Numbered from the stretch's first letter, positions 52,418 through 62,146 are shown. The stretch is 64,000 nt of DNA from G963667855 sp963667855 (GCA_963667855.2 CAXXKI010000013.1:186001-250000); one strand, 5' to 3'. The notes: generated from the sequence alone by a model not told the origin. Program-made: numbers and translations.

Positions 52418-54331
52418 TTACAGGTTTTCCGCTCGCTCGCTCCATGCCTGCTCGGCAAGTGCCAGCTCCTCTTTGATTCTAGCGAACTTCTCCTGTAATT
52501 CCGCCAATGCTTCGGAATCTTTGCCCAATTCGGGATCAGCGAATTGCTCGGTCATCTCGGCCAGCAGCTCTTCGTGTTCGACAATAGTCTCTTCCAGGGC
52601 GTCGATGGAGTACGAATCGAACTTTGATGTGGGACCGGATTGTTTCGCCTCCTTCTTGCCTCTTTTTGTCTTTTTGCCTTTACCTGGTTCCTTGCTTTGG
52701 GCTGCGACTGCCTGTTGAGCGTCTTTCTGCTTGATGTAGTCGGAGTAATTGCCCAGGCAATGTTCGTGCAGGTTTGGCCTGATGACCAGCAGTTGGTCGG
52801 CGATTTTGTCCAGGAAATAACGATCGTGGCTGACCGTTATGATTACCCCGGGAAAAGAATCCAAAGCTTCTTCAAGGGCTTCCCGAGAAGCGATGTCCAG
52901 GTGGTTGGTGGGCTCATCCAGAACCAGAACATTGGGGGCAGACAGCAGAAGCTTAATCAATCGCAACCTCGATTGCTCACCGCCGGAAAGGTTTTCCTGC
53001 TTCTTGAAAACGTCGTTACCTTTGAAATTAAAACTCCCCAGCAGGCTACGGGCGGACTGTTCGGTCAACCCGTTGTCTGAGGTTACGATTTCTTCAAGAA
53101 CCGTGTTTTCCGGATGCAGACCTTCGGCATCCTGGGAGTAGTAGCCGATACTGGTTTTGCTCTGGAATTCGAACTCGCCGTCATCAGGTGCGACTTTGTC
53201 CAGCAGGATTCGGAGCAGGGTGGTTTTGCCTGTGCCGTTCGGACCAGTTATTCCCAATCGTTTGCCCGCGTCGACCTGGACGTCGAGAGCTGAAAAAAGA
53301 ACCTTATCGCCGTATCTTTTGGAGAGATTGTCGACGCGCATGACCGTGCCGTTTTCCTGCACATCGTCGCCGAATGAGAGTTTGAGCTTCTTTTTTGCCT
53401 CCGGTTTTTCCAGAACGAATCCTCCCGCGGCTATTCGCCGTTCCAGTCTCGCCCGCCTGCCCTGGGCTTCCTTGGTTCTCTGGCCTGCCAGGTGTTTGGC
53501 GATGAATGCCCGCTCTTTTTCGATAAACTCGGCGTCCTTTTCGTACTGGCGCTCCAGGGTTAATTCACGCAAAGCCTTAGCTTTGGCATAAGTTGAATAG
53601 TTGCCGGGAAAGGAGGAGGTTTTCCGTCGATCGACCTCGACTATCTTGTCCGCCAGCCGATCCAGAAGGTAGCGATCATGGGAGATGATTACTGCGCCGC
53701 CGTGATGACCGGCCAGAAATTTCTCCAGCCAGCGAACGGCGTCAATATCCAGGTGGTTGGTGGGCTCATCCAGAAGGAGAAGCTGCCGGTCCTGCAGTAG
53801 CAGTTTAGCCAGTGCCGCCCTGCATCGCTGTCCACCGGAAAGGGCGGATACAGGCAAGCTTCGATCGTCTTGGCTAAAGCCAAGTCCTCCCAGGATTTCG
53901 CTCAGTTTCTGTTCGTGAGCATAACCGCCGGCCGCGATGAACTGGGCGTTTACCCGGTCATACTCGTGCATCAACTCATCTAGTTTTCCCGAACCGTGAT
54001 CTGCCGCCATTTGCTCGGAAAGAGAGTGGAGCCGCTGCTCCAGTGCGAATAACCCGGAAAAAACACTGGAAACCTCATCATAAAGCGTCCTGCTGGAATC
54101 CACGTCAGGATCCTGGGCGAGGTAACCTATCTGCAATCCCCTGGAACTGGTCACTGTGCCCGTGTCTGGTTCCATTAATCCGGCAATGATCTTGAACAGA
54201 GTTGTTTTTCCCGCTCCGTTTGGACCAACCATTCCGATAGTTTCCCCTGAGTTAATATCCAGAGAAACATTGTCCAGAACGATCTGGCTGCCGAATTGCT
54301 TGGTTACTCCTTGAACGCTGACGCTACCCAT
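52418..54331 (-). CDS. ABC-F family ATPase (Uup-like)
   Basis: The protein has 637 residues from the ATG at 54331 (a GTG at 54343 is also possible). Two ABC domains: VGPNGAGKTTLFKI with LSGGQRCRAALAKLLLQ and LLLLDEPTNHLD, then ITGPNGTGKTTLLRI with LSGGEQSRLRLIKLLL and VLVLDEPTNHLD. The linker (ERAFIAKHLAGQRTKEAQ) joins them. A lysine-rich linker and a C-terminal coiled coil (LEETIVEHEELLAEMTEQF) give the Uup-like layout. These act on the ribosome or on DNA repair. Not a transporter: no membrane domain. Confidence 0.9.
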   Translation of the reverse strand: MGSVSVQGVTKQFGSQIVLDNVSLDINSGETIGMVGPNGAGKTTLFKIIAGLMEPDTGTVTSSRGLQIGYLAQDPDVDSSRTLYDEVSSVFSGLFALEQRLHSLSEQMAADHGSGKLDELMHEYDRVNAQFIAAGGYAHEQKLSEILGGLGFSQDDRSLPVSALSGGQRCRAALAKLLLQDRQLLLLDEPTNHLDIDAVRWLEKFLAGHHGGAVIISHDRYLLDRLADKIVEVDRRKTSSFPGNYSTYAKAKALRELTLERQYEKDAEFIEKERAFIAKHLAGQRTKEAQGRRARLERRIAAGGFVLEKPEAKKKLKLSFGDDVQENGTVMRVDNLSKRYGDKVLFSALDVQVDAGKRLGITGPNGTGKTTLLRILLDKVAPDDGEFEFQSKTSIGYYSQDAEGLHPENTVLEEIVTSDNGLTEQSARSLLGSFNFKGNDVFKKQENLSGGEQSRLRLIKLLLSAPNVLVLDEPTNHLDIASREALEEALDSFPGVIITVSHDRYFLDKIADQLLVIRPNLHEHCLGNYSDYIKQKDAQQAVAAQSKEPGKGKKTKRGKKEAKQSGPTSKFDSYSIDALEETIVEHEELLAEMTEQFADPELGKDSEALAELQEKFARIKEELALAEQAWSERAENL

Positions 54332-54504
54332 ATTCAAACTCACTACTTCCTGTTTACTTAGGATTTACTTCTGATGTTGTGTGACTATGTGTCCCATAAC
54401 AAGATGGGACGATTAAACGAAACAGGATTGTAACAGTGGAAACAAACAGTTGCGAGATGACTAGTTGATGGTGGCTAAGGAAATCGCTGAGATGCAAAAT
54501 AAAC

Positions 54505-54546
54505 TGGGAACGCTACCCACCTTAATGCCGGTGGGGGGCGTTCCCA
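54505..54546. repeat. Strong hairpin
   Basis: TGGGAACGCTACCCACC (54505-54521) pairs with GGTGGGGGGCGTTCCCA (54530-54546) with two mismatches and an 8-base loop. It could be a terminator or structural RNA element. Confidence 0.6.
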
Positions 54547-54661
54547 GTCGCTGTGTAGTCTGTACGACAGTTGTAATTTTCTGTTTTAATGGCACCTCCC
54601 TTCTATTGAATCCTAGTTAGCCAACGCTGTTTGGGATTCCTACGTTTCCGAAAAAACGGTT

Positions 54662-54777
54662 GCCGAGCAAAGGAAAGAAAGGCGGAAACATTCACCCGGT
54701 AGTTCGCTCCCGCCGGGTACGAATCTTATTTCCGTTTCTTTTCTTTAACTCTCCTTGGCTCGGCACCCTTTGCTCGC
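54662..54777 (+). ncRNA. Candidate structured RNA with alternative pairings
   Basis: GCCGAGC (54662-54668) can pair with GCTCGGC (54758-54764), with CACCCGG (54693-54699) and CCGGGT (54713-54718) as an inner stem. The same 5' arm, as CGAGCAAAGG, can instead pair with CCTTTGCTCG (54767-54776). Two exclusive pairings of one arm are typical of a switch or attenuator. It lies upstream of the sigma-factor gene. Confidence 0.4.
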
Positions 54778-54905
54778 TTATAATTCACGAAATCAGGTTT
54801 GGACCTGATTGTCGCCGGGTTCCCCCGACATAAGTACATTGTTGCGGGTTCCGGAAACCTACACATTTTCTGACATTTTTTTGCATTGTCGTACCATAGT
54901 TGCCT

Positions 54906-55511
54906 ATGTTCACAACAGTATCTTTCCTGGTTACTCGATTGCCTGAGCTCAGCGACAAGCGTGCGTGGAAGGTTTTTGAGGAACGATACACTCCGATGTT
55001 GAAGCGGTACTTTAGAAAGTCAAGATGCAGTGAACACATAGCTACTGATTTAGCCCAGGATACTATCCAAAGAGTGGCGGAAGGGCTTTGCCAGGGACGT
55101 TTTCAGAGGGACAAAGGGCGACTCCGAGACTGGATCGGCGGGATTGCTCGTAATGTTCTATATAACTACCGCAGGAAAAACGCGGCCAAGACCAACGCTG
55201 ACGAAATCCAAACCAAGTTTTGGGAAAATAGAGAAGATCCCAGCGCTGAAGCCGAAATGCTCGCGGCAGACGAGAGGTTTGACGCGATTTGGGTACGGGC
55301 AAGACTGTCCGCCTTGATCAGATTAGCCGCCAAGAGCTTTGAACTGCGCGATTTGCGATGTTACTTCCTTGCCGAAATCAGGAAGCTGCCCATCAAGGAG
55401 GTGGCTCGAAGGACCGGTTTGAGTGAAACTGCGGTTTACCAGAAAAGAAGAAAGGTAGCTGTCTGGTTGCTGGCAATAGGACCTCGCTTTATTTCCAGGT
55501 GGGAGCAATAG
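54906..55511 (+). CDS. ECF-family RNA polymerase sigma factor
   Basis: The protein has 201 residues from the ATG at 54906. Region 2 is seen in WKVFEERYTPMLKRYFRK and ATDLAQDTIQRVAEGL and RLRDWIGGIARNVLYNYRRK. Region 4 has IKEVARRTGLSETAVYQKRR, a clear HTH. The gene is 12 bases before the kinase with the zinc anti-sigma-like N-terminus. In planctomycetes such pairs are common: the kinase or its domain controls the sigma factor. The target genes are unknown. Confidence 0.88.
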   Translation: MFTTVSFLVTRLPELSDKRAWKVFEERYTPMLKRYFRKSRCSEHIATDLAQDTIQRVAEGLCQGRFQRDKGRLRDWIGGIARNVLYNYRRKNAAKTNADEIQTKFWENREDPSAEAEMLAADERFDAIWVRARLSALIRLAAKSFELRDLRCYFLAEIRKLPIKEVARRTGLSETAVYQKRRKVAVWLLAIGPRFISRWEQ

Positions 55512-55523
55512 ATCGGACTTGTC

Positions 55524-56969
55524 ATGGATGGATGTCTTACAGAAGTGCAGTTGTATCAGGCTTTTCGCAAGGAAACGTCCGGTCCCGAACTGGAAGCGGC
55601 ACTCCTGCATATCTTGAGTTGTCCCCTATGCCATGAGCAATGGAAGCACTTTGAAGTGGACGAGCAGGTTGCTGACGGAATACGGTCGGCCGTGCTTGGA
55701 GACATTCTCGCGGCTGACGCTATTCCCGGTGTTTCCACTGCAATGGAATTACCTGAACAACTCAGTATACCGGGGTTTCGCCTGCGGGGAGATTACATAG
55801 AGGGCGGTCAGGCGCAGGTATATCGCGCCATTCATGAGGCAAGCCAGGAAGAAGTCGCTATTAAGGTATTTCACAATTCGCCGCTCAATGAAGGCGGGTA
55901 TGCCAGATTTTCTCGCGAATTGCAATCCCTGGCGAGATTGCGCCATCCGCATGTAATTCCCATCAGGTCCGCCGGTGAAATCTTCGGCCACGCTTATTAC
56001 GTGATGCCTTGGATAGAGGGGTTGCCTCTGACTGAGCATATAAAACGTTTCGATCTGACTCGTAAGGAAAAACTGGAGTTGATGATCAAGGTTTGCAGTG
56101 CTGTTGACCATGCTCACAAGCGCGGCGTGATGCATCTCGATCTCAAACCCAGTAACGTTCGTGTCGATCGCTCGGGCGAACCTGTCGTACTTGATTTCGG
56201 TCTAGCCAGACTCGCTAGTGGAGAGGGGCAGGACAATCTCGGCTGGGAACTTGGGATTGCCGGCACTCCGGTCTACATGGCTCCGGAACAGGTCAAGGAG
56301 CCAGACGACGTTGATACGCGAGCGGACGTTTTTATGCTCGGCTTGCTTTTCTATGAAGTTCTCAGTGGGCGGCGAGCCCGAAGGAGTTTTAAACCAAAGG
56401 GGAGCGATAGCGAACTGGATATAGCTTTGACGGCTCCACAGCCTATTCGAGAGGTTTTGCCCAAAGTCGGACGAGAATTGGCGGCTATTATCGATACCGC
56501 CACCAGTTTAAACCGAGAATCTCGCTATCAAAACGCAGAAGCATTTCTGGATGATCTCCGGCGAGTTTGTGCTGGAGTTGCGGTTCAGGCTATGGGCGAC
56601 TCTCCGTTTTATAAAATAACCAAGTTCAGTCGGCGATATTTGGCTGTAGTGACTGGCGTGATCAGTGTGCTTTTAATTCTTTTCACCGCGATGATGGTCA
56701 ACCGTGAATGCCAGCAGGTTATAGATGAATCGTTCACCAGGTCGGCTAAATGGGAGAGCGGAGCGCTTAATCTAAAAGAAAGGCAACTAAACGATGCTCG
56801 CAATGAATCTGAGATAGCCCACGAAAAACTTAAGGATGCCTACGAGAAGCTGATTAAATGCTATGATGAACTTGGGCAATCCGAAGGTGCCAGCGAAACA
56901 CGGGAACTTCTGAAAGATTTTAAACAGTTTTCGTCCAGTTCGCCAGTAGTGGATTCGGCGGACCGTTGA
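55524..56969 (+). CDS. Ser/Thr protein kinase with zinc anti-sigma-like N-terminus
   Basis: The protein has 481 residues. Residues about 29-37 read HILSCPLCH, with the HxxxCxxC of zinc anti-sigma domains. The kinase domain (about 85-350) has the glycine loop YIEGGQAQVYRA, lysine in VAIKVF, HLDLKPSN (H204 on; Leu replaces the Arg of HRD), DFGLAR and MAPEQ. A membrane segment (RYLAVVTGVISVLLILFTAM) lies near 375-395, then a coiled coil. It is coupled to the sigma factor before it. The kinase may relieve the sigma factor when it senses an outside signal. The lack of HRD Arg suggests activation-loop phosphorylation is not the switch. Confidence 0.82.
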   Translation: MDGCLTEVQLYQAFRKETSGPELEAALLHILSCPLCHEQWKHFEVDEQVADGIRSAVLGDILAADAIPGVSTAMELPEQLSIPGFRLRGDYIEGGQAQVYRAIHEASQEEVAIKVFHNSPLNEGGYARFSRELQSLARLRHPHVIPIRSAGEIFGHAYYVMPWIEGLPLTEHIKRFDLTRKEKLELMIKVCSAVDHAHKRGVMHLDLKPSNVRVDRSGEPVVLDFGLARLASGEGQDNLGWELGIAGTPVYMAPEQVKEPDDVDTRADVFMLGLLFYEVLSGRRARRSFKPKGSDSELDIALTAPQPIREVLPKVGRELAAIIDTATSLNRESRYQNAEAFLDDLRRVCAGVAVQAMGDSPFYKITKFSRRYLAVVTGVISVLLILFTAMMVNRECQQVIDESFTRSAKWESGALNLKERQLNDARNESEIAHEKLKDAYEKLIKCYDELGQSEGASETRELLKDFKQFSSSSPVVDSADR

Positions 56970-57293
56970 CCAAAAACGCAACACCGAAAACCGGTACGTC
57001 AAAGCAATCCTATCTCACAATCACTCCCTTTGTAGACCGCTTTAACGCTCAAACTGTTACTTTGGGCAAAGTGTGTCGAATAAACGTAAGGCAAAAAACG
57101 AAAGTTACACCTTGCAAAGGGGGGACTCGCTACTACAGTTAGTCAGATCCAGAGCCAGTGGTAATTCGCTTGGATCGCCAGTTGTGATCTATCGCGGATT
57201 TTGGACGGGGGATTAACTGGCAATTGCGGAGTGGGTGGATTGGTAGCAGGTGCGTTTGTAATGCCCGAGATACTCAAAACTGGTGGACCGATT
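56970..57293. other. Intergenic region, upstream of the nuo operon
   Basis: No gene. The nuo promoter should lie here. The frame runs back to 57201 in the nuoA frame, but the start at 57294 fits NuoA better. An ATG at 57261 is another option. Confidence 0.45.
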
Positions 57294-57710
57294 ATGCCTT
57301 ACGCGTCGATTCTCGTAGTCGTCGCGATAGCGGTGATAATGGCCGTGGCCATCTTGGTATTAACACATCTTATAAATCCGAAGCGCAGCGGTGCCGTCAA
57401 AAGTGCAGTTTATGAATCTGGAGTACCGCCGGTAACAGATGCCCGGCGGCGGTTCAACGTGCGTTTCTACATCGTGGCGATTCTCTTTTTGCTGTTTGAT
57501 GTGGAAGTTGTAATTCTGTGGCCTTGGGCTTTGGTTTATTACGAGGCGGCTACCGCCAAAACTGATCCGGGGGTGGCCACTCAGGCTGCCGAAGCCGGTA
57601 TGGCTTTATTCGGTAAGGGGTTTATCCTCACCGGTGCCACTCTTTTTCTGGTACTTCTGTTGGTTGGTTATATCTACGAATGGAAGAAAGGGTTGTTTCG
57701 GTGGGATTGA
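57294..57710 (+). CDS. nuoA: NADH-quinone oxidoreductase subunit A
   Basis: The protein has 138 residues with three membrane segments (ILVVVAIAVIMAVAILVL, FYIVAILFLLFDVEVVILW, GATLFLVLLLVGYIY). The loop YESGVPP and FDVEVVILWPWA match NuoA. It starts the complex I operon and overlaps nuoB by 31 bases. Confidence 0.93.
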   Translation: MPYASILVVVAIAVIMAVAILVLTHLINPKRSGAVKSAVYESGVPPVTDARRRFNVRFYIVAILFLLFDVEVVILWPWALVYYEAATAKTDPGVATQAAEAGMALFGKGFILTGATLFLVLLLVGYIYEWKKGLFRWD

Positions 57711-58297
57711 GTAAGTCAGAGAAGACTCCTCATTCAATGACGAATGATGATGTCCTGGTAACCAGACTGGATTACCTGGTGGATCTGGTACGTCAGCGTG
57801 GTATCAACTTTGCCAGGAAGAACTCCCTTTGGCCCATGCCTTTCGCAACCGCCTGTTGCGGTATCGAGTTGATGGCTACCGGTTCAAGCCGCTACGATAT
57901 CGCCCGTTTCGGGGCGGAAGCTATGCGTTTCACTCCCCGCCAATGCGATTTGATGATCTGTGCAGGACGGGTGGCTATCAAGATGATGCCCGTTCTTCAG
58001 CGGATTTACCTGCAGATGACCGAACCGAAGTGGGTTATCAGCATGGGAGCGTGTGCCAGTACAGGCGGCGTGTTCAATACCTACGCCGTCGTGCAGGGAA
58101 TAGACCAGTTCATGCCGGTTGACGTGTACGTACCGGGTTGCCCGCCCCGACCTGAAACTCTGCTGGAAGGGCTGATGGCTATTCAGAGAATCGTTGATGT
58201 TGATGGCGTTAAGTCCAGCAGGGAGAGAAACGGCGGCAAGGGGCTGCAAATGGTGGCAGGTGTGGATACGGCTGATTCCACTAAGGGGAAAGGATAA
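57680..58297 (+). CDS. nuoB: NADH-quinone oxidoreductase subunit B
   Basis: The protein has 205 residues. ATACCGIELMAT, GACASTGGVF and PGCPPRPE hold the four Cys of cluster N2, next to the quinone site. The N-terminal 45 residues are less conserved. The start overlaps the end of nuoA, and nuoC follows after 4 bases. Confidence 0.95.
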   Translation: MEERVVSVGLSKSEKTPHSMTNDDVLVTRLDYLVDLVRQRGINFARKNSLWPMPFATACCGIELMATGSSRYDIARFGAEAMRFTPRQCDLMICAGRVAIKMMPVLQRIYLQMTEPKWVISMGACASTGGVFNTYAVVQGIDQFMPVDVYVPGCPPRPETLLEGLMAIQRIVDVDGVKSSRERNGGKGLQMVAGVDTADSTKGKG

Positions 58298-58301
58298 TCG
58301 T

Positions 58302-58841
58302 ATGAATCCCCTGGACGTGACAAAGGTGGTCGACGCTCTCAAGGATCGCTTCGCCGGCAAGGATCTGCAGATCAAGCCTCTGCGCGAGTTCGAGGATAAA
58401 TCCAAAGAGCAGATTTGCGTAACGATAAAGGCCGCCGATCTGATCGAGGTAATGACTTTCCTTAAAGAGGATGATCGCTGCCTGTTTGATTTTCTCAGTG
58501 ACGTTACCTGTGTCGATTATCTCGATTATCCGGGAGCCACCTCCCGTTATGGGGTTACCTATAACATGGTGTCCACGACACGGGGGCACCGAATGTGGGC
58601 TAAATGTTTTACTGATGATCCAGAGCCCGAGGTCCCATCGGTTACCAGCCTGTGGCAGGGGGCTGAATGGCCCGAGCGCGAAGTTTACGATCTATTCGGC
58701 GTTCGTTTTTCCGGGCATGGCGATCTTCGTCGCCTGCTTACATGGGAAGGTTTTGAAGCTCATCCGCTGCGTAAGGATTACCCCTTGCATGGCCGGGGTG
58801 AGCGAACCGCGTTCAAACGTATTGAGCGTGATAGTGCGTAA
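58302..58841 (+). CDS. nuoC: NADH-quinone oxidoreductase subunit C
   Basis: The protein has 179 residues from the ATG at 58302, with GGGGAAAGGA upstream. WPEREVYDLFGVRFSGH and RRLLTWEGFEAHPLRKDYP are the NuoC signature. It is separate, not fused to nuoD. Peripheral arm subunit. Confidence 0.95.
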   Translation: MNPLDVTKVVDALKDRFAGKDLQIKPLREFEDKSKEQICVTIKAADLIEVMTFLKEDDRCLFDFLSDVTCVDYLDYPGATSRYGVTYNMVSTTRGHRMWAKCFTDDPEPEVPSVTSLWQGAEWPEREVYDLFGVRFSGHGDLRRLLTWEGFEAHPLRKDYPLHGRGERTAFKRIERDSA

Positions 58842-58889
58842 AATAAAAAGCGGCATAATGCGGTAAAAGCTGATAACCGCGGGATTGAT

Positions 58890-60155
58890 ATGGCGAGCAG
58901 GCAATCGCAAAATCGGGAATGGACACCTACCACGTACGCTCCGGACGAGCCAGGCGGAGATCTGTGGGTACTTAATTACGGTCCGCAGCATCCGGCGACT
59001 CATACCACTTTGCGTCACGTACTCGAACTCGATGGTGAGCGAATTCTCAACTGCGTGGTTCATATTGGCTATCTTCACAGCGGTTTCGAAAAGCAGGGCG
59101 AGCATCTGGATTTTAACCAGTACGTGGTGATAACCGATCGGATGAACTACGTTTCGTCGATCGCCTGCAACATGTCCTGGCATCACGCCTGCGAGAAGCT
59201 CTTCGATATTAACCTTACACCCAGGTGCAAGGTTATCCGCACTATTTGTGCTGAAATAGCCCGTATTTCGGATCACCTGCTGTGCGTGGGAGCGACCGGG
59301 CTTGATATCGGAGCCTTGACCGCGTTTCTCTACGCGTTTAACGAACGAGAGCTGGCCAACGATATTTTCGAGGAGTTCTGCGGACATCGCTTCACCACCG
59401 GTGCCAGTCGCGTGGGGGGAATGATGTCGGATATCACCGATCGCTGGCCCCAGATGGTTCGCGATTTCTGCAAGCAGGTTCCCCAGGCGATCGATGACCT
59501 GGAGAAACTGCTTTTGAAAAACCGTATTTTCATCGAGCGCACCCGCGGGATAGGGTATCTCAGTACGGAAGACGCGATTAACTGGAGCTGGACCGGTCCT
59601 CTTGCCCGGGCAAGTGGTGTGCGACGCGACTTGCGAAAAGACGAACCGTATTACTGCTATGAAGACAACTGGGACGGTAAAGGTTCCTCGGCGGTTGATT
59701 TCAGGGTGCCGCTGTCTCAAATGGGGGATTCCTATGCCAGGTACGTTATCCGCCTGGAAGAGATAAAGCAGTCGCTCAAAATAATCGAGCAACTGGTGGA
59801 GAATATCCCTGCAGGTCCGATGAATGTCGCCCCGGACAACAAGGTTACTTTCCCCGACAAGAGCGAGGTCTACCGCTCCATCGAGGGTTTGATCCACCAT
59901 TTCGAGCAGGTAATGCCCAATCGTGGTTTTCAGCCGCCGTTGGGAGAGGTCTATGGGGCCAATGAAACGCCTAACGGCGAGATGGGTTTCCATATTGTAA
60001 GTGACGGCGGCAGGTGCGCGTACCGCGCGCGGTGCAGGCCTCCTTGTTTTATTAATTATCAAAGTTTCTCCAAGTTGATCGAAGGACACCAGATCAGTGA
60101 CATCAACGTGATTCTCGGGTCCTTGAACATAATTGCCGGAGAATTGGATCGTTAG
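58890..60155 (+). CDS. nuoD: NADH-quinone oxidoreductase subunit D
   Basis: The protein has 421 residues. NYGPQHPATHTTLRHVLELD, HIGYLHSGFEK and RVGGMMSDI mark NuoD, which forms the quinone pocket with NuoB. The end, ISDINVILGSLNIIAGELDR, is the usual short terminus. An antisense frame spans the gene but is a codon-usage shadow. Confidence 0.96.
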   Translation: MASRQSQNREWTPTTYAPDEPGGDLWVLNYGPQHPATHTTLRHVLELDGERILNCVVHIGYLHSGFEKQGEHLDFNQYVVITDRMNYVSSIACNMSWHHACEKLFDINLTPRCKVIRTICAEIARISDHLLCVGATGLDIGALTAFLYAFNERELANDIFEEFCGHRFTTGASRVGGMMSDITDRWPQMVRDFCKQVPQAIDDLEKLLLKNRIFIERTRGIGYLSTEDAINWSWTGPLARASGVRRDLRKDEPYYCYEDNWDGKGSSAVDFRVPLSQMGDSYARYVIRLEEIKQSLKIIEQLVENIPAGPMNVAPDNKVTFPDKSEVYRSIEGLIHHFEQVMPNRGFQPPLGEVYGANETPNGEMGFHIVSDGGRCAYRARCRPPCFINYQSFSKLIEGHQISDINVILGSLNIIAGELDR

Positions 60156-60172
60156 CGGATTGGTAAAAGCAA

Positions 60173-60751
60173 ATGGCGTGGAAGGCATTAAATCGCATTG
60201 AGAAACAGCAAGGCAGTGATAAGCACGTTCTCAGTGAAGCCCTGAAAAACAAAATCCGCGTTTTCCTTGATCGTTACGAGACAAGGCGAGGCGCTCTTTT
60301 GCCAGCTTTGCATATAATCCAGGATGAATTCGGGTACGTCAGCGAGCAGGCGATGGATGAACTCGCCCAACTGCTGGAAATCCCCGCGTCCGATGTTTTG
60401 GATACGGTTACCTTCTACACCTACTTCTGGACCAAGCCAAGAGGGAAAAAGGTTATTACCCTCTGTCGCAGCACTGCCTGCGAAGCTATGGGTTCAGGTA
60501 AAATACTGGCCGAGTGCAAGAGAATTCTCGGTATCGGCGAGCATGAGACGACTCCGGACGGCAAGTACAGCCTGCAGACCGAAGAGTGTCTTGCCGCCTG
60601 TGATCATGCCCCGTGCATGAAAATAAACGAACGGACGTACGCCAAGGTGACTCCGGAGCAGGTACAGGCGATTCTCGACGATCCGAATAATGATCGGCTG
60701 GATATCCCCAGAAGCGATCTGTTCGACGGCGTAAAACGAAGTGGCGGTTAA
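60173..60751 (+). CDS. nuoE: NADH-quinone oxidoreductase subunit E
   Basis: The protein has 192 residues. The thioredoxin-like 2Fe-2S subunit: CRSTACEAMG and EECLAACDHAPCM hold the four Cys of cluster N1a. It pairs with NuoF to form the NADH module. Confidence 0.95.
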   Translation: MAWKALNRIEKQQGSDKHVLSEALKNKIRVFLDRYETRRGALLPALHIIQDEFGYVSEQAMDELAQLLEIPASDVLDTVTFYTYFWTKPRGKKVITLCRSTACEAMGSGKILAECKRILGIGEHETTPDGKYSLQTEECLAACDHAPCMKINERTYAKVTPEQVQAILDDPNNDRLDIPRSDLFDGVKRSGG

Positions 60752-60814
60752 GTGTTGTTAAAGCTTCGACCCTTAAAGGGGGATCGGAGCAGGTAATAAT
60801 TGGCGAAGGATAAG

Positions 60815-62125
60815 ATGGCTGAGTACAAGCCAATTCTATTGAGGAACGTGGGCAAGGAGGGTTCGACCCGCCTCGATGTCTACAAAGCAGGTGGTGGTTA
60901 TTCCGCTTTGGAAAAAGCGTTTAAAACCATGACTCCCCTGGAAGTGTTGACCGAGGTTAAAAACGCCAACCTCCGCGGCCGTGGTGGTGCGGGGTTCCCC
61001 GCAGGGGTTAAATGGGGATTCCTGCCTGAAGACAGGAAGGTTACCTACCTCTGTGTAAACGCTGATGAATCGGAACCGCCCACTTTCAGTAACCGCGTAC
61101 TCATGGAGAACGATCCCCACAGCGTGCTGGAGGGGATAATGATCGCCGGTTACGCAACCAGGGCGACTGTCGCTTTCATCTACATGCGGGCGGAGTTCAC
61201 CGAGCAGTTCCACATAATGCAGCGGGCTGTCGATGAAGCTTACACTGCCGGTTACTTCGGCAAAAACATATTGGGTACCGACTACAGCCTGGAATGCTAC
61301 ATTCATCGCGGCGGCGGAGCTTACGTATGCGGCGAGGAAACCGGGCTTATCGAGTCCATTGAAGGTAAGCGTGGCTGGCCTAGGATCAAGCCGCCGTTTC
61401 CCGCTATCGAAGGGCTCTTTGGAAAACCCACTGTAGTCAATAACGTCGAAACCCTGTGTAACGTCCCTCATATTATTGAAAAGGGAGCCGACTGGTTCCT
61501 CGGCATAGGCCCGAAAGGGAGCAGTGGTCCGAAACTGTTCTGCGTGAGCGGTCCGGTGGAAAAACCGGGGTGCTACGAAGGAGCAATGGACATCACCGTC
61601 CGCGAACTTATCGAAAGTGACAGGTTCGGTGGGGGGATGATCGGCGGTAAGAAGGTAAAGGCGGTTATACCCGGTGGAGTATCCATGGGGATTCTCACCG
61701 GCGATGAGCTGGACATGAAACTCGACTTCGACGATCCGGCTAAATACGGTTTGCTCGGGTTGGGGACGGCCGCTGCCGTCGTGTTCAATGAAGATACCGA
61801 TATTCGCGATGTATTGCGTAACGTTGCCCGGTTCTTTTCTCACGAATCGTGTGGGCAGTGTACTCAGTGCCGCAATGGTACCGGTTGGATGTATCGTATC
61901 TGCGAAAGGATCTCCCGTGGCGCGGGCAGGAAGAAAGATCTCGATCTTCTCGCGGATGTAAGTTGCTCGATGGGTATGATGCCCGGTTTGTCCATCTGTG
62001 GCCTGTCTGACGGAGCCACGTTTGGCGTAAAAACAATTGTGGAAAAATTCCGCAACGAGTTGGAAGGTTACGTTGATTGTTCCCAGGCGGATTTGGCGGA
62101 AACTGCTCCGCTGGCTGCCGGCTAA
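60815..62125 (+). CDS. nuoF: NADH-quinone oxidoreductase subunit F
   Basis: The protein has 436 residues from the ATG at 60815 (AAGGA just upstream). GRGGAGFPAGVKWGF binds FMN and NADH, GGGAYVCGEETGL is the dinucleotide region, and ESCGQCTQCRNGTGWM carries the 4Fe-4S cluster N3. NADH entry subunit of complex I. Confidence 0.96.
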   Translation: MAEYKPILLRNVGKEGSTRLDVYKAGGGYSALEKAFKTMTPLEVLTEVKNANLRGRGGAGFPAGVKWGFLPEDRKVTYLCVNADESEPPTFSNRVLMENDPHSVLEGIMIAGYATRATVAFIYMRAEFTEQFHIMQRAVDEAYTAGYFGKNILGTDYSLECYIHRGGGAYVCGEETGLIESIEGKRGWPRIKPPFPAIEGLFGKPTVVNNVETLCNVPHIIEKGADWFLGIGPKGSSGPKLFCVSGPVEKPGCYEGAMDITVRELIESDRFGGGMIGGKKVKAVIPGGVSMGILTGDELDMKLDFDDPAKYGLLGLGTAAAVVFNEDTDIRDVLRNVARFFSHESCGQCTQCRNGTGWMYRICERISRGAGRKKDLDLLADVSCSMGMMPGLSICGLSDGATFGVKTIVEKFRNELEGYVDCSQADLAETAPLAAG

Positions 62126-62146
62126 CTTGATTGGTTTATTGATCGT

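Larger units (their letters stand above)
54344..54905. other. Structured intergenic region upstream of the sigma factor
   Basis: No gene. Two strong secondary structures: a 17-base stem with two mismatches (54505-54521 with 54530-54546, TGGGAACGC...), and a longer imperfect stem from 54662 to 54777 (own entry). Its position between divergent genes suggests a leader RNA or noncoding RNA. Confidence 0.5.

Noticed and set aside
58692..60188. 498-residue minus-strand frame over nuoD
   Set aside because: Opposite a clear complex I gene; a shadow of its codon use.
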